A DNA stretch of 64,000 nucleotides from an uncultured Aquimarina sp. Lineage in GTDB: Bacteria; Bacteroidota; Bacteroidia; Flavobacteriales; Flavobacteriaceae. The DNA lies in assembly GCA_947498595.1 (NCBI GenBank), contig CANMKX010000006.1:1-64000 (forward strand). Direction: 5' to 3'. A program made the position numbers and the translations under genes. Each line of letters opens with the position of its first letter. The stretch's first letter is position 1. Positions 46,093 to 56,433 of the stretch are shown here, one piece after another. Under the pieces are notes generated by a model. It was not told the DNA's origin and ran no database searches. It was given only the letters and a program-made list of their open reading frames with translations.

Positions 46093-47349
46093 TTATAGTA
46101 AAATTTCGTCTGATTTAAAGTGAATGCTATCTAATGTTGATCTAATAGGAGCAATGTGCTCGAAGAATTTTGGTTGTAATTCTTCTTCCAAAGGTTTTGA
46201 AGCAGGTAAATCTTGTCTAAAAGGATCTACTTGTTTTCCGTTTTTCCAAAATCTATAGCATACATGTGGTCCTCCTGTGTTTCCAGTCATACCTATATAT
46301 CCTATAATATCTCCTTGCCTTACAAAATCTCCAACTTTTACAGCTTGCTTGCTCATGTGTAGATATTGTGTTTCAAAAGTTCCGTTATGCCTTATTCTAA
46401 CATACTTCCCGTTTCCTCCACGACGTTCTGATTTTGTGACAATTCCATCTGCAGTGGCCATAATAGGGGTTCCTATAGGACCTGCAAAATCAGTACCTCT
46501 ATGAGGTTTAACTTTATAACCATAATACTTAATTCTCCTATTTAAATTATAGCGAGAAGAAACACGGTTAAATTTTAAAGGGCCTTTTAAGAATGCTCTT
46601 CTAAGATTTTTTGCATTTTCATCATAATAATCAATTGCATTATTGATTGAATCACCAATAAAACTGAATGAATAAATAGGCTTTCCTCTATGTTCAAAAT
46701 AAGCAGCTTTGATATTTTCTATACCAGCTGGTATAGTATCGTCAATATATTTTTCGTTATAAATAACTTTAAAACGATCTCCAGCTTGTAGTCTTGTAAA
46801 GTCGATAGTCCAAGCGTATATATCTGCCATTTTATAAGCAACAGTTGAACTAACATCCAAATCATCGAACGTTTGTAATAAGCTACTTTCTATAGTTCCA
46901 ACAGTAGATTTCTCTACAAGTTTAACTTTTTTATGTTCTTTTCTTGCAACAATACTATCTGTAAAATCAATTATCGTATAATCAATCTTATTGTTTTGAT
47001 AGACAAAAACTTGTGCCTTCTCTGTGGTGTCTTTAGACTTAAATATCGTATAAGGCTTTCCAGCTACTATTTTGGTAACATTAAATGAGTCTTTTACTTT
47101 ATTTGTAATTTCGAATACTTTTGCACGATTGATACCATGACTATCTAGTATTGCTCCAAAGCTATCACCAGATTTAATAGTATCCCTAACAACTGTATAC
47201 TCATGAAGATTATATCCAAATTCTTTTAAAACAGGAGCTGTCTCTACAGGTTGTAATGGAGTTGTAATTAAATCAGTTTGTTTTTTGTCTTTTTTTTGAC
47301 AAGAAATAAATAACACTACACTAAGTAGTGTGTAAACTACTTTTTTCAA
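46093..47349 (-). CDS. M23 family metallopeptidase lipoprotein
   Basis: 418 aa, lipoprotein signal (MKKVVYTLLSVVLFISC). An N-terminal LysM/OapA-like domain (about 55-130) and a middle domain lead to the LytM peptidase domain. Zn motif HRGTDFA (about 283-289), then HNGTFETQYLHMS (HxH-type) and GGPHVCYRFW. Likely a peptidoglycan DD-endopeptidase in the periplasm. ATG overlaps the tdo stop by 4 nt. Confidence 0.9.
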   Translation of the reverse strand: MKKVVYTLLSVVLFISCQKKDKKQTDLITTPLQPVETAPVLKEFGYNLHEYTVVRDTIKSGDSFGAILDSHGINRAKVFEITNKVKDSFNVTKIVAGKPYTIFKSKDTTEKAQVFVYQNNKIDYTIIDFTDSIVARKEHKKVKLVEKSTVGTIESSLLQTFDDLDVSSTVAYKMADIYAWTIDFTRLQAGDRFKVIYNEKYIDDTIPAGIENIKAAYFEHRGKPIYSFSFIGDSINNAIDYYDENAKNLRRAFLKGPLKFNRVSSRYNLNRRIKYYGYKVKPHRGTDFAGPIGTPIMATADGIVTKSERRGGNGKYVRIRHNGTFETQYLHMSKQAVKVGDFVRQGDIIGYIGMTGNTGGPHVCYRFWKNGKQVDPFRQDLPASKPLEEELQPKFFEHIAPIRSTLDSIHFKSDEILL

Positions 47350-48329
47350 TTTTGGGTATTATTTTTAGTGGTATTAAATTGATGAGTAACCCATTGCTTA
47401 CCCCAGTTTTCTTTTTCTTCTTCGCTCCATAAATTAGGGAAGAACATGATTTTCTGAAAGCTAGGTGGTAAGAACTTTTTCCAGTTGGTTCCTCCAGTAG
47501 CGGATACTTCTCCTTTATCTTTATTTAAATATCTAAAGGCGGCTCCCATGTGCATTAATAACCAATTAATATTTACATTAGCATCAAAAGTACGTAATGC
47601 TTCGATAAGTTGAGTGTTATTTTTTTCTTTTTCTGGTAAATCTTTGTATTTGTGGTAGATAGTGCTGTTTTTTACTTGTTCAGCTATACGCATCATCCTT
47701 GGAGTATAACGATATTCAAACTGTTTTAAGGTTAATGTCTTTTCTCCCGTTTTTATATCTGTCGCTCCAAATTTCCAGTATAAATGTTCATATACTTCAT
47801 TAATATCTGTTTCTTTAGAAAATTGAGTTCTTTCTTTTTCATTAACAAGGTGATGAAGAGGAGTTGTATATATTTCAATTAGTCGATATTGAACAGATTG
47901 AAATCCACTTGCAGGTAATAAAGACATGCGATATTGTAAGAATTGCTCACGATCCATACCTTTAATCATTACATCAAAGGAGTCTATAAGTACTCTGAAA
48001 TATCTATTAACGCGATTAATTTTTTCGGTAAAAAAATTTGCGTTTTGTAATTTATCATCAATTACTTGTTTTAGTTCATGGATGATAAGTTTGAAATACA
48101 ATTCGGTAATTTGATGATATGTAATAAAAATCTCTTCATCTGGAAAATGAGTACGAGGAATTTGTAAACTTAGTAAGGTGTCTAGATGAATATAATCCCA
48201 GTATGTAAGATAACGATCATATAATAGACCATCTAAATAAGAACCGAGATCTTGACCGGAATTTTTGAATTTTTTTTCTAATTGTTTGATGCGTTCAGCT
48301 ATTTCTGGCTGGATAGTTATTTCATTCAT
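47346..48329 (-). CDS. kynA: Tryptophan 2,3-dioxygenase
   Basis: Haem enzyme opening the indole ring to N-formylkynurenine. LTYWDYIHLDTLLSLQ, FITYHQITELYFKLIIHEL, SGFQSVQYRLIE and the late GTxN-type GGTNWKKFLPPS are hallmark blocks. 327 aa; longer than the bacterial 280-aa form, as usual in Bacteroidetes. Part of the aromatic amino-acid catabolic neighbourhood with hppD/hmgA. Confidence 0.95.
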   Translation of the reverse strand: MNEITIQPEIAERIKQLEKKFKNSGQDLGSYLDGLLYDRYLTYWDYIHLDTLLSLQIPRTHFPDEEIFITYHQITELYFKLIIHELKQVIDDKLQNANFFTEKINRVNRYFRVLIDSFDVMIKGMDREQFLQYRMSLLPASGFQSVQYRLIEIYTTPLHHLVNEKERTQFSKETDINEVYEHLYWKFGATDIKTGEKTLTLKQFEYRYTPRMMRIAEQVKNSTIYHKYKDLPEKEKNNTQLIEALRTFDANVNINWLLMHMGAAFRYLNKDKGEVSATGGTNWKKFLPPSFQKIMFFPNLWSEEEKENWGKQWVTHQFNTTKNNTQN

Positions 48330-49108
48330 TAATCTACTACTATTTTAAATGGATGTTTTAGCCCTTTAAAGGCATCAAGGTCAGCTTCAATAGATCCTAC
48401 TAGAATATCAGCTTTAATTTTAACAGGCATGCGATTGTCATCATCACTAACCCATACAGTTAAACTCTCTTCTTCTTTAAAAACTCTATCTGCTTGTACA
48501 TAGGGTCTAAATTTAAGGCAACGTATTTTCCCTATTTTAGATTTGACAACTTCTTTACCTAGGAATTTTAATTTGAATTTGAAATTCTCATTATCAAAAA
48601 ACATATTGATTATTTTTTCATCACCTATTTTTAAGTTAGAAGTTTCAATATTGTTTCTTAAATAATAAAAAGCAGACATCATGTCTTGTACTTTCTCTTT
48701 TGTTTTGAAAAATTCTTTAGTATTATGTTTTTTATTAAAAACAAAGGCTTCTTTTTTATCATGATCAAAATTGATCTCTATATTCTTTTTGTAACCTCCT
48801 TCATTTATTTTACGAATAAATCGATAAGGTTGTACTTTTTCAGTATCAATATAGGTTTCGTAATAATCTTCTACTTTAAAAAATAAACTAAGGAAACCTG
48901 AGGATTTTCCAATCCCTACTATATGATGAACGGGGATACCATTTAATTTTTCTTTTTTAACTTCTAGTGTAGCATAACTAGCAGTAAATACACCATAATG
49001 AATTCTAAATTTGAACCACTCGCCTGCATCAAAAGATTTATGCAAATCTTGAGCATTAATTGAGTATCCAAAAGTTATGAATAGCGTTAAGAGCAAAAAA
49101 TTTTTCAT
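48329..49108 (-). CDS. DUF3108 periplasmic protein
   Basis: 259 aa. Signal peptide MKNFLLLTLFITFGYSINAQ, chosen over an in-frame extension to 49186. FDAGEWFKFRIHYGVFTASYATLEV and the late YVQADRVFKEEESLTVWVSDDDNRMPVKI region match DUF3108, a family thought to act in envelope biogenesis. The stop shares a base with the tdo start. A TACTTTTG element (49174-49181) gives a leader of about 60 nt. Confidence 0.85.
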   Translation of the reverse strand: MKNFLLLTLFITFGYSINAQDLHKSFDAGEWFKFRIHYGVFTASYATLEVKKEKLNGIPVHHIVGIGKSSGFLSLFFKVEDYYETYIDTEKVQPYRFIRKINEGGYKKNIEINFDHDKKEAFVFNKKHNTKEFFKTKEKVQDMMSAFYYLRNNIETSNLKIGDEKIINMFFDNENFKFKLKFLGKEVVKSKIGKIRCLKFRPYVQADRVFKEEESLTVWVSDDDNRMPVKIKADILVGSIEADLDAFKGLKHPFKIVVD

Positions 49109-49173
49109 AAGCAATTTGGGATATAGTTGTTTTATTGATGAATGTCGTATATGTGTATTTGCAATATCCATTC

Positions 49174-49181
49174 CAAAAGTA
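49174..49181 (-). promoter_or_regulatory. TAnnTTTG element upstream of DUF3108 gene
   Basis: Perfect TACTTTTG on the minus strand, likely driving the DUF3108-tdo-M23-pgi run. No well-spaced upstream TTG was found. Confidence 0.4.
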
Positions 49182-49254
49182 AACATTAAAGTATAGAGAT
49201 AAAAATGTTTACGACTTACAGTTGTTTGATTTTTTATTTAAAAGAATATTTATC

Positions 49255-49362
49255 AAAAAAAAGAGAGCCACCACAGCTCTCTTTTACTTTTATTAACCAA
49301 CTAAAAACTTAAATTATGAGAATAATTATCGTTTTATATAAATGGTAACCACTCCATTTACA
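49255..49362 (-). ncRNA. Candidate small RNA, about 108 nt
   Basis: The minus-strand promoter (49368-49398) and terminator (GAGAGC/GCTCTC, 49263-49281, with T-run) enclose about 108 nt with no ORF. Near the 5' end AAATGG/CCATTT forms a hairpin; the middle is A/T-rich and unpaired, as in small regulatory RNAs. It fills the 417-bp gap between the DUF3108 and hppD genes. It could also be read as a long 3' UTR of hppD, but it has its own promoter. Confidence 0.5.
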
Positions 49363-49367
49363 CATTG

Positions 49368-49398
49368 CAAAAGTCAGCTTTTTTTACATATTTATCAA
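49368..49398 (-). promoter_or_regulatory. Promoter of the candidate small RNA
   Basis: Minus strand: TTG (49396-49398), 20-nt spacer, GACTTTTG (49368-49375, one mismatch to TAnnTTTG). Confidence 0.45.
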
Positions 49399-49526
49399 TC
49401 GAAAACGTTTTTTTATTATGAAATTTAACAAAAATTTAGGTTCAGAGTCATAATATGATAATTTTTACAAGAATTATAGCATTCTGTAATGATTATGTTA
49501 ACGTTTTCATGGATTTACTTTTTTTT

Positions 49527-50666
49527 CTATAAAGTACCACGTTGTTCTTGTTCTCTTTCTATTGCTTCAAATAATGCTTTAAAGTTCCCTTTACCAAAAG
49601 ATTGAGCTCCTTTTCGTTGAATAATTTCGAAGAACATTGTTGGTCTATCCAAAACTGGTTTTGTGAATATTTGTAATAAATAACCTTCATCATCTCGATC
49701 TATTAATATTCCTAGTTTTTTTAATGGTTCTAAATCTTCATCAATTTCTCCTACTCTATCTAATACGGTATCATAATAAGATGAGGGTACTGTTAAAAAC
49801 TCTACACCACGATCTATTAAACCTGTTACTGTTTCGATAATATTATCTGTAGCTAATGCCATGTGTTGTACTCCAGCACCATTATAAAAATCAATATATT
49901 CTTCTATTTGAGATTTTTTTCTTCCTTCAGCAGGTTCGTTGATAGGGAATTTAATACGACCATTCCCATTACTCATAACTTTACTCATCAAAGCTGTATA
50001 TTCTGTAGAAATATCTTTATCATCAAAAGAAACTAGTTGAGCAAATCCCATTACCTTAGCATAAAACTCACACCAAGTATTCATTTCATTCCAACCAACA
50101 TTACCTACCATGTGATCAATATATTTTAATCCATTATCCTTGGTAGTATATGGTTTGTCCCAAGCTTTATAGCCAGGTAAAAAAGCGCCTTTGTAGTTTT
50201 TACGTTCAACAAAGATATGTACTGTCTCTCCATAAGTATGAATTCCTGAACGTACAACGGTTCCAAATTCATCCTCTTCTGTTGTAGGTTCCATATATGG
50301 TTTTGCTCCACGCTTTACGGTTTCTTCAAAACTTTTGGTAGCATTGTCTACCCAAAGAGCTACAACTTTTACACCATCTCCATGTGCATTGATATGTTCG
50401 TTAACAGGGCCATTAGGTTCTAGAGGAGAGGTTAATACTAAACGTATCTTATCTTGTTCTAAGACATAAGAAACTTGATCTTTTCGTCCTGTTTCTAGAC
50501 CAGAATATGCTATTGGTTGAAATCCCCATGCTGTTTGATAATAATATGCAGATTGTTTTGCATTACCTACATATAATTCAACGTAATCAGTACCTAATAA
50601 CGGTAAAAAATCGTTGGTTTGAGAAGTTTTATTTTCTACGTTTTGTGAATCTATATTTGTTGCCAT
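49527..50666 (-). CDS. hppD: 4-hydroxyphenylpyruvate dioxygenase
   Basis: Converts 4-hydroxyphenylpyruvate to homogentisate (tyrosine catabolism). Two VOC domains; iron ligands His in YIDHMVGNV (about 183-191) and GVQHMALATDN (about 270), and Glu in TMFFEIIQRKG (about 350). 379 aa. Upstream of hmgA's product in the pathway; the genes are neighbours on the same strand. Confidence 0.96.
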   Translation of the reverse strand: MATNIDSQNVENKTSQTNDFLPLLGTDYVELYVGNAKQSAYYYQTAWGFQPIAYSGLETGRKDQVSYVLEQDKIRLVLTSPLEPNGPVNEHINAHGDGVKVVALWVDNATKSFEETVKRGAKPYMEPTTEEDEFGTVVRSGIHTYGETVHIFVERKNYKGAFLPGYKAWDKPYTTKDNGLKYIDHMVGNVGWNEMNTWCEFYAKVMGFAQLVSFDDKDISTEYTALMSKVMSNGNGRIKFPINEPAEGRKKSQIEEYIDFYNGAGVQHMALATDNIIETVTGLIDRGVEFLTVPSSYYDTVLDRVGEIDEDLEPLKKLGILIDRDDEGYLLQIFTKPVLDRPTMFFEIIQRKGAQSFGKGNFKALFEAIEREQEQRGTL

Positions 50667-50799
50667 GATTGTTTTTTTATACTATTTTAAGTGCAATATG
50701 ATATGATTAGTAAGTTTAAAAATGTATTATAGAAACTTACCACATAGCTCTTGTATGAGCAGTGATATTTTGAAATAGGATAAGCATTATTGTCTAAAT

Positions 50800-51957
50800 T
50801 TATTCTAACCAAGATTTATGATAATCATCATCAGCTATTTGCATAGCAGCTTCTGTTACCATTAATGGTTTAAAAGTATCGACCATAACAGCAAGTTCTT
50901 CTGTTTCAGTTTTACCAATACTACGTTCAGCTGCTCCTGGATGTGGACCATGAGGGATTCCTGCAGGGTGTAATGATATATGCCCAGGTGCAATATCATT
51001 TCGACTCATAAAATCCCCATCAACATAATACAATACTTCATCACTATCAATATTACTATGATTGTATGGAGCGGGAATACTTTGTGGATGATAATCGTAT
51101 AATCTTGGAACAAAAGAACAAATTACAAACGCATCTGTTTCAAATGTTTGATGTACTGGTGGTGGTTGATGTATTCGACCAGTAATTGGTTCAAAATCGT
51201 GTATAGAAAATGCGTATGGGAAACTATACCCATCATATCCAACTACATCAAAAGGGTGCGAGGCATATACCATATCAAAGACCTCGTCTTGTTTTTTTAT
51301 TTTGATTAAGAAATCACCTTTTTCATTATTCGTTTCTAATTCATAAGGAGGTCTTAAATCTCGTTCGCAAAAAGGCGAGTGTTCTAAGAGTTGTCCAAAC
51401 CAATTTCGATATCTTTTTGGAGTGTAAATGGGACGCTTTGATTCTACAATGAATAAGCGGTTATCGTTCGTATCAAAATCCATTTTATATATGGTACCTC
51501 TTGGAATTAAAAGGTAATCTCCATATTTAAAATCAATATTGCCTAAATGACTTCTGAATTTACCACTTCCTTTATGGATGAAAATAAGCTCGTCTGCATC
51601 TGTGTTTTTATAAAAATAATCTTGTGTTAATTCTTGTGGTGCTGCAAGAATAATATTTACATCACTGTTTGTTAAGACTATTTTTCTACTCTGTAAATAA
51701 TCATTTTCAGGAGCGATATTAAAACCATGTAAACGATAAGATTTTAAATTGTTTTTTATTGCGATTTTAGGCGCAACACTATAACTACCTTTGATTTCTT
51801 TTACTTGCGTAGGACGATGTTCGTGATATGAGTTGGTTGACATTCCGTCAAAACCAATGGTTCCAAATAATTGTTCATAATATAAGTTTCCGTCTGGTTT
51901 TCTGAATATAGTATGTCGTTTAGGAGGAATGTTTCCTAATTTATGATAAAAAGGCAT
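50800..51957 (-). CDS. hmgA: Homogentisate 1,2-dioxygenase
   Basis: Cupin-fold Fe(II) enzyme cleaving homogentisate to maleylacetoacetate. HPFDVVGYDG, GRIHQPPPVHQTFE, NHSNIDSDEVLYYVDGDF (His/Glu ligands) and LHPAGIPHGPHPG are typical. 385 aa. It lies 130 bp upstream of hppD and is probably co-transcribed. Confidence 0.95.
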   Translation of the reverse strand: MPFYHKLGNIPPKRHTIFRKPDGNLYYEQLFGTIGFDGMSTNSYHEHRPTQVKEIKGSYSVAPKIAIKNNLKSYRLHGFNIAPENDYLQSRKIVLTNSDVNIILAAPQELTQDYFYKNTDADELIFIHKGSGKFRSHLGNIDFKYGDYLLIPRGTIYKMDFDTNDNRLFIVESKRPIYTPKRYRNWFGQLLEHSPFCERDLRPPYELETNNEKGDFLIKIKKQDEVFDMVYASHPFDVVGYDGYSFPYAFSIHDFEPITGRIHQPPPVHQTFETDAFVICSFVPRLYDYHPQSIPAPYNHSNIDSDEVLYYVDGDFMSRNDIAPGHISLHPAGIPHGPHPGAAERSIGKTETEELAVMVDTFKPLMVTEAAMQIADDDYHKSWLE

Positions 51958-52146
51958 GATTGTAAAAAATATAATATTTAACGATATCTAAAATATACTG
52001 CATGATAAATCAGTACCTTATTCTGGATTTCGCTTCATAAGATAGTGTAGTAATAATAGTAAATCTTGCCAAAAAAGACTCATAGTATTACAAATATCGT
52101 AAATATTTTCCTTTTTTATGAGAATAAACGAAAAATCGATAAATGT

Positions 52147-54396
52147 TTAGAACCAAAAACCAACACTAAAGAACCAGTTCCCTTGGCTAAGCTCTGGAGA
52201 ATAAGAGTATTTTATTTGGATAGGACCAGCAAAAGAGTCAATACCATACCCTAGGGCATACCCTGTATATTTAGGGGACTTTAGCCAATCTCCAGAACTG
52301 AATATTTCTTCGCCGATATTGGCAAAGTTTGCAGAAAGATTTATGTGGTTCTTTTTAAAAATCTCATAATCTAAAGTAATAGAGTTTTTAATAAAACTCT
52401 CTCCAGAAATTTCTAAGAAATCATACCCATAAAATGAAGTGAAATTATTAATCAATTCTGCTCCAAAACCTCCTAATAAAAAATCTAGTGAAGCGAGATT
52501 TGTACTCCCGATTTTTGATCCAGCTTCAAAAGTTGTATTTAAAGATAAATGGTCAAATAACATTGTAGCATACCCAACTTCCCCTTTTAGAATCGAAAAA
52601 TTATTAAATTCATTAGTAAAATCAGAAGAGAATAAATAAGTATGCAAATCAGCATGAAATAAAAAACCTTTTGAAGGGAAGTATTTGTTGTTATAGGTGT
52701 CTAATTTTAAATAGCCAAAGACACTCCAATAATCACTATTATCAAAAACAGTTTGTGGTTGTTGATTTTCATCTTCACCAAATGTCTCGGTGATGATTTT
52801 TAATCGTTTATGTTCACCTCCTAAACCAACAGAAAAAGTTTGTTGTAATAAAGTCTCTGCGTATAGTTGTGTTGTAAAATCCGTATATTCAATATCTACT
52901 TTGTTAATGTCAAGGTTGCTAAAATCAAATCCTTGATTAATAAAATCATAGTCAATAGCTTTTTCAAAAGAAGTGAAACGATGTTTCACACCAATGCTCC
53001 AATAATATCCTTTGTCAATATAATAATCAAAGTTGTATCTAGAATTATCCCCTAAGATTGCATCAAAGGATAATACATCATTTTTAAAAAGTAAACTTTT
53101 TTGTGTAAAATTAACTAATGCAGCTGTTTTATATAAGTCATCATAATGTATAGCAAAACGAAGTGAGGATTTATTACTGCTTTCAGTTGGTTTTACGATG
53201 AGTTGTTTCCCGTTTTTAGTATCAATAAGTTGATAATCCACTCGATCAAAATTACCAGTGGCAGATAAGTTGTTTATCCCATCATTAAGTTTTGTGTAAG
53301 TAGTCTTTTGTGGAGTCTTTATCTTAAGTTTTCCTAAAATATAAGAACGAGGATATTCTTGATTTCCTTTTATTATTACATCACTTATAATTATATCTTC
53401 TGTAGAAGGAATTTTTATAATCTTTTTTTTAGAAGGTTTTTGACGACGTTTTATAGCTCTTAATTCTTCGTATTTTTCAAAAGCAGCTTTTTCTCCATTG
53501 GCAATGATTTGATCTCGTTGGTCAAATGACATTACAGAAAAATCTTTGATTTCGGGTTTAATATAAACATCTGTAGCAGGAATTTTATTTTCCATGCTAT
53601 TAATAGTTCTAAAGTTACTAATTTGTAATAGTACGTTTGTGAGAGAATTTATTTGTTCCTTTGAGAGTAAGGAATCTTGCACATCAATACCGATTATAAT
53701 CTCAGCACCTTTTTTCTTTATTTCTTCAATAGGATAATTATTGGTAACACCTCCATCGGTAACTAGTACTCCATCGAGTTCAAATGGACTAAAAACGGAA
53801 GGCAAAGCACCACTTGCCGCAACAGCTTCAGGAAGGTATCCTTTATCTAGTATTATTTGTTTTCCTGTTTCGATATTGGTTGTAATACAAAAAAAAGGAA
53901 TCGGTAATTTGTTGAAATCATTCACTTTGCTAACATGTGTTGTTAATCTAGAGAAATGATTATAGAAGTTTTGCCCTTTAGAAAGTCCTTTTGGGAGCCC
54001 TATTTTAAAATCATCAAAAGGAAGAGTTATTACATATTTTTCAGCATCTTCTCTTTCATAAAATGTTTTTGCACTCCTAGGTAAATCATCTTGAATTAAA
54101 ATGTCAAAGTCAACTACTTTAAAAATTGAATCAAGTTGTTTTGCAGAATAACCTGAAGCATATAAACCACCTATAATAGCACCCATGCTTGTACCTCCAA
54201 TATAATCGATACGAACCCCAGCTTCTTCAATTACTTTTAAAGCACCTATATGTGCTAGTCCTTTTGCACCACCACCACTGAGTACTAATCCAACTTTAAC
54301 ATCGTTGGGTGTTGTTTCTTGAGCGTAGAAAGAACATGTTAAACAAATAAAAAAGATGAAAATGAAAACGCTTTTCGATGTAATGATGTTTAACAT
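52147..54396 (-). CDS. Patatin-like phospholipase with POTRA and outer-membrane barrel
   Basis: 749 aa, signal peptide about 1-24. Patatin domain: SGGGAKGLAHIG (oxyanion loop, about 38-50), GGTSMG (nucleophile Ser, about 68-73), and DGGVTNNYP (catalytic Asp). A POTRA-like segment follows (IIKIPSTEDIIISDVIIKG, about 330-400), then a BamA/TamA-type barrel ending in an aromatic residue (FSVGFWF). Resembles type Vd autotransporter/PlpD-like proteins. 12 bp downstream of uvrC. Confidence 0.9.
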   Translation of the reverse strand: MLNIITSKSVFIFIFFICLTCSFYAQETTPNDVKVGLVLSGGGAKGLAHIGALKVIEEAGVRIDYIGGTSMGAIIGGLYASGYSAKQLDSIFKVVDFDILIQDDLPRSAKTFYEREDAEKYVITLPFDDFKIGLPKGLSKGQNFYNHFSRLTTHVSKVNDFNKLPIPFFCITTNIETGKQIILDKGYLPEAVAASGALPSVFSPFELDGVLVTDGGVTNNYPIEEIKKKGAEIIIGIDVQDSLLSKEQINSLTNVLLQISNFRTINSMENKIPATDVYIKPEIKDFSVMSFDQRDQIIANGEKAAFEKYEELRAIKRRQKPSKKKIIKIPSTEDIIISDVIIKGNQEYPRSYILGKLKIKTPQKTTYTKLNDGINNLSATGNFDRVDYQLIDTKNGKQLIVKPTESSNKSSLRFAIHYDDLYKTAALVNFTQKSLLFKNDVLSFDAILGDNSRYNFDYYIDKGYYWSIGVKHRFTSFEKAIDYDFINQGFDFSNLDINKVDIEYTDFTTQLYAETLLQQTFSVGLGGEHKRLKIITETFGEDENQQPQTVFDNSDYWSVFGYLKLDTYNNKYFPSKGFLFHADLHTYLFSSDFTNEFNNFSILKGEVGYATMLFDHLSLNTTFEAGSKIGSTNLASLDFLLGGFGAELINNFTSFYGYDFLEISGESFIKNSITLDYEIFKKNHINLSANFANIGEEIFSSGDWLKSPKYTGYALGYGIDSFAGPIQIKYSYSPELSQGNWFFSVGFWF

Positions 54397-54408
54397 ATCT
54401 AGTTAGCT

Positions 54409-56211
54409 TTAAGACTGTTTTTTATTAAGATAATGATTAAGTATTTTGGTTGCGCGTGCATTACCTATTATTTCTATTAATTGCTCTTTAGAAGCTTCTT
54501 TTATTCTTTTTACAGATTTGAAATGCTGTAGTAGTTCTACAATAGTTTTTTCACCAATACCGGGGATGCTCTCTAGTTCTGTATTTAAAGCTGCTTTGCT
54601 TCTTTTTTGTCGATGAAAAGTAATTCCAAATCTATGTGCTTCGTTTCTTAAATGTTGAATAACTTTTAAGGATTCTGATTTTTTATCAAGATATAAAGGA
54701 ATGGAATCCCCAGGATAATAAATTTCTTCTAATCGTTTAGCAATACCTATAATGGTGATTTTTCCTCTTAAATCTAAATCTTCTAATGCTTTTAATCCAG
54801 AGGATAATTGTCCTTTACCACCATCTACAATTATTAGTTGAGGAAGTGGTTGGTTCTCGTCAAGTAAACGCTTATATCTTCTGTAAACAACTTCTTCCAT
54901 AGAAGCAAAATCGTTAGGACCCTCTACAGTTTTGATATTAAATTTTCGATAATCTTTTTTACTAGGTTTTCCGTTTTTAAAAACAACACAAGCTGCTACA
55001 GGATTAGTTCCTTGGATGTTAGAGTTGTCAAAACATTCAATGTGAGTAGGTAGTACAGGTAAGCGAAGATCTTTTTGTATTTGATTCATCAATCGTTTTA
55101 CATGACGATCAGGATCGATAATTTTTATTTGTTTGAATCGTTCTTGACGATAATACTTTGCATTACGCAGAGACATATCTACAATACTTTTTTTATCACC
55201 AATTTGTGGGATTGTTACTTTGATAGCATCACCTACGTTAACTAGAAAAGGAACGTATATTTCTCTTGATAAAGATTGAAAACGTTGTCTAATTTCTATA
55301 ATAGCGAGTTCTAATAATTCTTGATCGCTTTCATCTAATTTCTTTTTAATTTCTATTGTATGAGATCGTATAATAGCACCATGAGAAATTTGCAAGAAAT
55401 TGATATAGCCATATGATTCATCGCTAATAATAGAAAAAACATCTACGTTATTTATTTTTGAATTAACAACAGTAGATTTGGATTGGTAGTTTTCTAGGGT
55501 GTTAATTTTTTCTTTAATACGTTGAGCATCTTCAAACTCCATTTTTTCAGCATGCTCCATCATTTGATCTTTAAAACGTTGTAATGATGCCTTAAAATTT
55601 CCTTTTACGATTTGGCGAATAGCTTCTATATTATCTTGATATTCTTGTTCCCTTTGGTAATCTTCACAAGGACCTTTACAGTTACCTAAATGATATTCTA
55701 AACAAACTTTATATTTTCCATGATCTATTTTTTCTTTAGATAAATCATAATTGCAAGTTCGGATAGGGTATAAACCTTTAATAAGTTCTAATAAAATACT
55801 TACTGTTTTTGTGTTGGTGTAAGGGCCAAAATATTCAGAACCATCTTTAATTAATCGCCTTGTAGAAAAAATTCTAGGAAAACGTTCTTTTTTGATGCAA
55901 ATCCAAGGATATGTTTTATCATCTTTTAATAAAATATTATACCGAGGTTGATATTTTTTTATAAGATTATTTTCTAGAAGTAGAGCATCTGTTTCTGTGG
56001 GAACAATGATATGTTTAATATTTACTATTTTTTTTACAAGAACAGCTGTTTTAGCACTGTCATGCTGTTTTGTAAAATAAGAAGTAACTCTCTTTTTTAA
56101 ATTTTTAGCTTTACCTACGTATAAGATTTTATCATCTTTATCGTAATACTGATAAACACCAGGGCTAGTAGGTAATGTTTTTAATTGTATTTCTATTGAA
56201 GTTTTCTCCAT
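54409..56211 (-). CDS. uvrC: Excinuclease ABC subunit C
   Basis: Makes both incisions in nucleotide excision repair. GIY-YIG domain (GVYQYYDKDDKILYVGKAKNL, about 17-38), UVR motif (about 200-235, FEDAQRIKEKI), RNase H-like domain with IECFDNSN and VDGGKGQL, and C-terminal HhH (SIPGIGEKT). 600 aa. Probably co-transcribed with the patatin gene. Confidence 0.96.
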   Translation of the reverse strand: MEKTSIEIQLKTLPTSPGVYQYYDKDDKILYVGKAKNLKKRVTSYFTKQHDSAKTAVLVKKIVNIKHIIVPTETDALLLENNLIKKYQPRYNILLKDDKTYPWICIKKERFPRIFSTRRLIKDGSEYFGPYTNTKTVSILLELIKGLYPIRTCNYDLSKEKIDHGKYKVCLEYHLGNCKGPCEDYQREQEYQDNIEAIRQIVKGNFKASLQRFKDQMMEHAEKMEFEDAQRIKEKINTLENYQSKSTVVNSKINNVDVFSIISDESYGYINFLQISHGAIIRSHTIEIKKKLDESDQELLELAIIEIRQRFQSLSREIYVPFLVNVGDAIKVTIPQIGDKKSIVDMSLRNAKYYRQERFKQIKIIDPDRHVKRLMNQIQKDLRLPVLPTHIECFDNSNIQGTNPVAACVVFKNGKPSKKDYRKFNIKTVEGPNDFASMEEVVYRRYKRLLDENQPLPQLIIVDGGKGQLSSGLKALEDLDLRGKITIIGIAKRLEEIYYPGDSIPLYLDKKSESLKVIQHLRNEAHRFGITFHRQKRSKAALNTELESIPGIGEKTIVELLQHFKSVKRIKEASKEQLIEIIGNARATKILNHYLNKKQS

Positions 56212-56433
56212 AATCTATTGTAAATTTAAGATATTACAAGGATTCTCTATGTATCTAATAGAATATAAATTATGATGAATGTTAAGAGAGTTTTAATTGG
56301 TTAAAAAAGAAGCGACTGCTGATTGCTTATTTATAGTGGGTTGCGATTTTTTAGTATTTTAGTAATTCTATAAATGGAGATTACTTTAAAATATATAAAC
56401 AATGAAGAAACACCTGATTAATGCTTTGTTATA

